This document shows, in pieces, positions 60,181 to 64,000 of a stretch of 64,000 nucleotides of DNA (position 1 is the first letter of the stretch; each line of letters starts with the position of its first letter). This DNA comes from Cladopsammia gracilis (lineage: Eukaryota > Cnidaria > Anthozoa > Scleractinia > Dendrophylliidae), in NCBI GenBank assembly GCA_022457155.1, contig JAJGOT010000163.1, positions 1,105,001 to 1,169,000 of the forward strand. The letters are read 5' to 3'. Below the pieces are notes generated by a model. That model saw nothing but the letters and a program-made list of their open reading frames with translations. It searched no databases and was not told where the DNA came from. Made by a program: the position numbers and the translations under genes.

Positions 60181-63100
60181 CAGGCTCCCTCGTCCCAGTA
60201 TTGATAGGCTGTGTCCAGGGGGTCTGGAACTGGCCTCCCAAACTTGTACTCCAGCGCCCTTTTCAACTCTCTGTCCACGTGTGATTTAGAGATCCTTAAA
60301 ATATCTCCCCATCTCCTACTGCAGGCTCCGTCCATGTACATTGTGTGAAGAACAGCCTCGCCATTAGGTCCTCTTCCTCTACAAAAACAAGAAACTGTAA
60401 GCTTCCAAAAATATTAAACGTCGTGTCTAGGGGGAGGGGGGAGGGGTGGAATTCTTCCAGTCTCTAACATTTACACCAACCCCTCCCCTGACGATGGAGT
60501 CCGGACCCGCCAATAGGCCTTATGCATGAGGAAGTCACCAGCTAAGCCTCGTTTGTACAAAATTCCTTGCAAACCTTTGACAAGTTCATGTTGTTTTTGA
60601 GTGGGTATTCTTTTCAACTTTGCTTTTTTGAGAATACATTGATGAGATTGTCACAGGTTTAAACTTCGAAAACGAGGCTTAGGGAGAAATTAGCTAGTCT
60701 GGCGTACATAAGGCTATACATACATAAACATACATAAGGCTATACATAACTGTCAGTTCCTTGTGCCCTTGGGGCGCTGGGAGAGGTTATTGTTTGGGAA
60801 GGAATTGTTGAAGGGAAGAAGAAGGGACAGAAGTTGACAAGAATAAACAATGCGTACGTTATTCAAGTCACTTAATAAAACAATACATTCACGTTATGGC
60901 GTTTGCCTTTGTGGATTAAATAAATAGCAGTAGAAGTAGAAATAGAAGTAGAAGACGGCGAAGTCGCTGAAACTGGCCGGGGGGGGGGAGGTACTCTCAT
61001 ATATAAGCTATATGGGTATGTGCCGCTGGAAAGGGTATGGATTTTAAAATAATATAGGTAGAAACGGCAAAATGATCCTTAGATCTCCTTACGGTAAGGA
61101 GAAGAGATGGAGACAGAAGTGAAATACAAAAAAATAACAGTTGATTATGTTTGCCCAAATATATTCAAATATGTTCAACTGTTTTTTTTTTTGTTTTTTT
61201 CTTTATTTCACTTCTGTTTCAATCTCTTCTCCTTGCAAGATTTTTACTGATCCAGGCCTACGATAGATCCAGCACTCTTCATTGGTTTCTCGCTGTGGTT
61301 TTGCCGTTATTATAGTTTATGGATTTTAAGCAGTTTAGTCTGGGATAGGGTATAAAAATCAGAGAGTTTTGATCTGGATCGGGGTATAATTTGCCGGGAA
61401 ACTGATCAGTCTGGGATAGGCTAGCAATTTTCGTTGTCTAGTCTAGTAAAGGGCTGCAAAATCAGTTGAACATAGTCTGGTATAGGGTAAGGGTTTCAGA
61501 GTCCCAGCGGCACATCCCCATCCGAAAATGTACAAAGTACCCCAGGGGAAAAATGGGGACAGATTTAATAGAGGTACGTAAGGTACAATCTTGGATATTT
61601 GAAATGAAAAATTAATACCCCCCCCCCTCCCCCCGGGGGGAGGGGAGGTGTTATTTCTTTTTTTATTCCGTCCGAGATTGTAGGTAAGATTTCACAGTGT
61701 AACCCTCTCTGTTGGTTAGCTGCGTGAGGCATGGATTTTCCCACGCGTGTTTTGTGAAAAAGTGCTTACACGAGCTAGCGTTGAAGTTTACATATCACAA
61801 CTAGAGTGGTAACGGCCAAAAACTGGTAACATTTACCCATAAGGAAGTGAGACTCCTAAGCAATAACTGTTAGAAACAAATCGCTGCCTCGGTTCTAGGA
61901 TGGGACGCTCGGTCATATTTTGCCACCAAGCCTCGCGGTATACCGCTGCTCCTTTAAAGGCGGGCATGATCTTTATCGACTGGAACATGGGCTGGCGCTG
62001 AATTTCTTCCGACACTCCTCCTTTAACCTTCATGTAAGCAGCGGGATGAGTCGCAATTACGAGTTTCTCAGCTGAAATGGTCAAGTTCGTTGTTCTTAAA
62101 ACGAAGATTGTTTTGATCTTGTTAACGGAGAGAACAGCGCTTGATGTATAAAGTTTCCCTCCATAATTTCTCACAGAGTCAACTAAGGCGTTTATGACTT
62201 CAGACATCCCTTTTAATGGCCGCTGATTTGAATGTGCCAGGAAGCTAAATAGTAATTTCAAATACTCTATGTATGCGGCGGGATTTATAGCCTCTGTATA
62301 GTCCCCTTTATAGCCATACAACTCGGAGAGAAATTCCGCTCCCTCGGGAGTGAGATAATAGGACATATACGATTTCACTGATGTGAAAAGCGGTGCTGTT
62401 GACACGTGGTCGTCGCTAAAAGCGTAGTTTGTCATGTCATTACTGGTCATATTCATAAATTTTCCCTTGTTCAGCGTGGGAAAGGCTTGTCGTTTTATTT
62501 CCATGGTGTTATTAGCAAACACCCCTCGTGATTCTTGTAAACTTGGTTGTTTGTAATCCCAATTGATGGTCGAGATGTTAAGCCGACGAATAAGATTTCT
62601 AAGAAAAATAAAGATAAGAACAAAATTTGCATTTAATAAATTAACAAAACACAGCCTTCGAGGTTAACAATGAAACAAATTAAAATCAAAGCGAATGACC
62701 CTTTCGTTAAAAAAAAATCTCTCAAAAAAATATGGTTTCTGAGCCTTTTTCAGTTAGTTTATTAAGATACTAGAGCAGTTTTCAATTGGGTGTCGAAAGT
62801 AATTACACAATTGCTTTGGTTTTTCATTGCTACGCTTTGTGATTGGCTAAATAATCTCCCGCCACTTTCTCGACCAATCAGAAGTAAAACCAAAACCAAT
62901 CGTGGCTTGCTCGCACGCGTTTTCCCGCGCTTGGCGCCGGCGACATGTATTTGCTTCGAGCTCTGATTGGTTGATTTGATTGTTTACGACTGCTGTGATT
63001 GGTCAAAGTAATTACTTTGGTTTTGGTTTTACGACACTCAAATGAAAACTGCTCTAAATGCGCAAACATAAAGCGGTTTTAATTGAATGTCGCAAAACCA

Positions 63101-63580
63101 AAACCAAAGTAATTTCTCTGGCCAATCAAAACAGAGCAGACGATTCAATCTGAACCAATCAGAACTCAAATTAAATACAGCTAGCCGGCGCCAAGCGCGG
63201 GAAAATGTCTGTGAGTAAGTCACGATTGGTTTTGGTTTAATTAACTTCTGATTGGTTGATAGAGCGGTTTTCAATTGAGTGTCGTAAAACCAAAACCAAA
63301 GTAAATACTTTGACCAATCACAGAACTCGCAGACAATCCGATGAACCAATCAGAACTCGAAGCAAATACATGCAGCCGGCACCAAGCGCGGGTTTTGGTT
63401 TTACTTCTGATTGGTTGAGAAAATGGCGCGAGATTTTTTAGCCAATCACAAAGCGTAGAAATGCAAAACCAAAGCAATTGCAAAATTACTTTCAACACTC
63501 GTGCAGTTGGAAATCGCTCTATTGCAAGGGAACTTACATCATTCCCGTGGCACCGTTATCGATTCTCCAAGCGCCCAGTG
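60181..63580 (-). CDS. Flavin amine-oxidase-family gene, partial (3 exons seen)
   Basis: Minus-strand exons are 63580-63538, 62598-61837 and 60378-60181, with compatible phases and GT-AG. The first seen exon gives LGAWRIDNGATGM, the short motif near the FAD/substrate site in this family. The long middle exon contains TPEGAEFLSELYGYKGDY, PLKGMSEVINALVDSVRNYG (the GGM-like segment before a re-oxidation site) and ISAEKLVIATHPAAYM. The last seen exon gives TMYMDGACSRRWGDILRISK and PDPLDTAYQYWDEGAW. FAD enzymes of this group act on amines, amino acids or fatty acids; substrate cannot be told here. The N-terminal GxGxxG dinucleotide-binding exons lie beyond 64000. The final exon with the usual GEAYS-x-Q-G-W segment was not found on the left, so the gene is incomplete or its last intron is long. 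Confidence 0.85.
60978..61550. repeat. Poly-G-anchored TCTGGGATAGGG repeat, split by a foldback
   Basis: GGGGGGGGGAGGTACTCTCAT and TATAAGCTATATGGGTATG start it; TTTAAGCAGTTTAGTCTGGG through AGAGTCCCAGCGGCACATCC ends it. The middle is interrupted by the foldback at 61040-61312. It lies in an amine-oxidase intron. Confidence 0.8.
61040..61312. repeat. Foldback element nested in the poly-G repeat
   Basis: The arms GGAGAAGAGATGGAGACAGA with AGTGAAATACAAAAAAATAAC, and their complement (TTTCACTTCTGTTTCAATCTC) on the right, are inverted, centred near 61160. Around 61045 and 61300 the terminal words AACGGCAAAA / TTTTGCCGTT also pair. Confidence 0.8.
62772..63055. repeat. TA-flanked 284-bp MITE (complete)
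   Basis: TA|GAGCAGTTTTCAATTGGGTG and TCAAATGAAAACTGCTC|TA ends; same length, internal text and TA flanks as 32617-32900. It lies in the amine-oxidase intron between the first two exons. Confidence 0.88.
63068..63240. repeat. Partial GAGCAG-type MITE
   Basis: ATAAAGCGGTTTTAATTGAATG, CCAATCAAAACAGAGC and GCCAAGCGCGGGAAAATG follow the MITE text for its left half. The right half is absent where the next copy begins. Confidence 0.7.
63261..63520. repeat. TA-flanked GAGCGG-type MITE, shortened copy
   Basis: TA|GAGCGGTTTTCAATTGAGTG at left, GTTGGAAATCGCTC|TA at right. About 24 bp shorter than the 284-bp copies, with a missing AAAACGCGTGCG-type segment after GCGCGG. It ends only 17 bp from the amine-oxidase exon at 63538. 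Confidence 0.82.
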
Positions 63581-63669
63581 CTAATAAAGGAAAAGAAATG
63601 ATAAACATTGAATCAAACATTCTCACCTTAATACAGGCCTTACGTGTAAAACTAAGGACAATTCACATG

Positions 63670-64000
63670 CATATGTTTAGCAAAATGTGGAAGGAGAAGA
63701 AGAATTCCAGCTCGAAATCGTGAAGCGTGGAGAGGGAGAGAAACGCGCGCGAGAGAGCGTGAAGTGGAAAGTGGGAAGCGTGAAGAGAGCGTTAAGCGAG
63801 AGCGAGTATGCGAGGAGAGAGGGTGAAGCACGAAGAGGGGGCGAAAAGCGCGATGAAAAAGAGTGTGAATCGTGAAGTGAGAACAAACGGTGTAAGGAGA
63901 GAGAGCATGAAGCACGAAGAGGAGTGAAAAGCGCGAGAAGAGAGAAAGCGTAACGTGAAGAGAGCGTGAAGCGTGAGGAGAGAGCGAACGTGCGAGGAGA
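63670..64000. repeat. Purine-rich degenerate repeat at the window edge
   Basis: AGAGAGCGTGAAGCGTGAGG-like words repeat at irregular 15-35-bp spacing to the end of the window. The plus strand is nearly all purines. Long charged frames on both strands are artefacts of composition. Confidence 0.75.

Noticed and set aside
63652..63915. Charged or serine-rich proteins at the right edge
   Set aside because: Purine-rich degenerate repeat gives long frames on both strands simultaneously.

Overview
The window looks like nuclear DNA of an animal, most likely an anthozoan cnidarian such as a stony coral or sea anemone. The host genes are short-exon, intron-rich metazoan genes with GT-AG junctions. The rest is A+T-rich and crowded with foldback (MITE-like) repeats, poly-G-anchored repeats, satellites and broken LINEs. 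The taxon is inferred from gene families and repeat style; no species marker is present. About 5 percent of the window is convincing protein-coding exon.

Seven host genes can be read with exon boundaries. They are PTRHD1 (+, 1333-4439), an intronless small-Maf bZIP factor (+, 11056-11625), SKP1 (-, six coding exons, 24103-18041), a leucine-rich-repeat protein with a zinc-finger-like tail (+, seven exons, 27033-32268), two CRIP1-type single-LIM proteins (-, 37107-36004 and 52163-49762) and part of a flavin amine-oxidase-family gene (-, exons between 63580 and 60181, running off the right edge). SKP1 and the LRR gene are head to head. The two CRIP genes share strand, intron positions and intron phases, so they are local paralogues. 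The genes otherwise form no functional cluster: SKP1 is the SCF ubiquitin-ligase adaptor, small Maf a bZIP partner protein, PTRHD1 a PTH2-fold protein, and CRIP a small zinc protein. Three more coding-like fragments (39268, 44090-43833 and 48112) have no recognised family.

Layout: 1-11000 holds PTRHD1, with two minisatellites in its intron, then repeat-filled spacer and a LINE reverse transcriptase shredded by foldback insertions. 11000-18000 holds small Maf and nested repeats. 18000-32300 is the SKP1/LRR pair, with many foldbacks in introns. 32300-38200 is a repeat cluster plus CRIP copy 1. 38236-47985 is bounded by inverted arms and contains GTCGATTCGAC-type satellite DNA, a LINE endonuclease fragment and orphan exons. 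48100-53100 holds CRIP copy 2 and a CGATCG-rich palindrome. 53100-60100 is a mobile-element zone with a RecQ-like helicase fragment inside inverted repeats and a long degenerate 36-38-bp array. 60100-64000 is the amine oxidase with TA-flanked MITEs in its introns.

The most notable non-gene signals are: (1) several repeat families that share CAGT termini and TA flanks but carry different, internally reiterated words; (2) the inverted-arm block at 38-48 kb with a higher-order 401-bp satellite; (3) G-homopolymer-anchored foldbacks; (4) the RecQ fragment in a short TIR element; (5) an 88-bp KpnI-site array carried to three loci by the same element.
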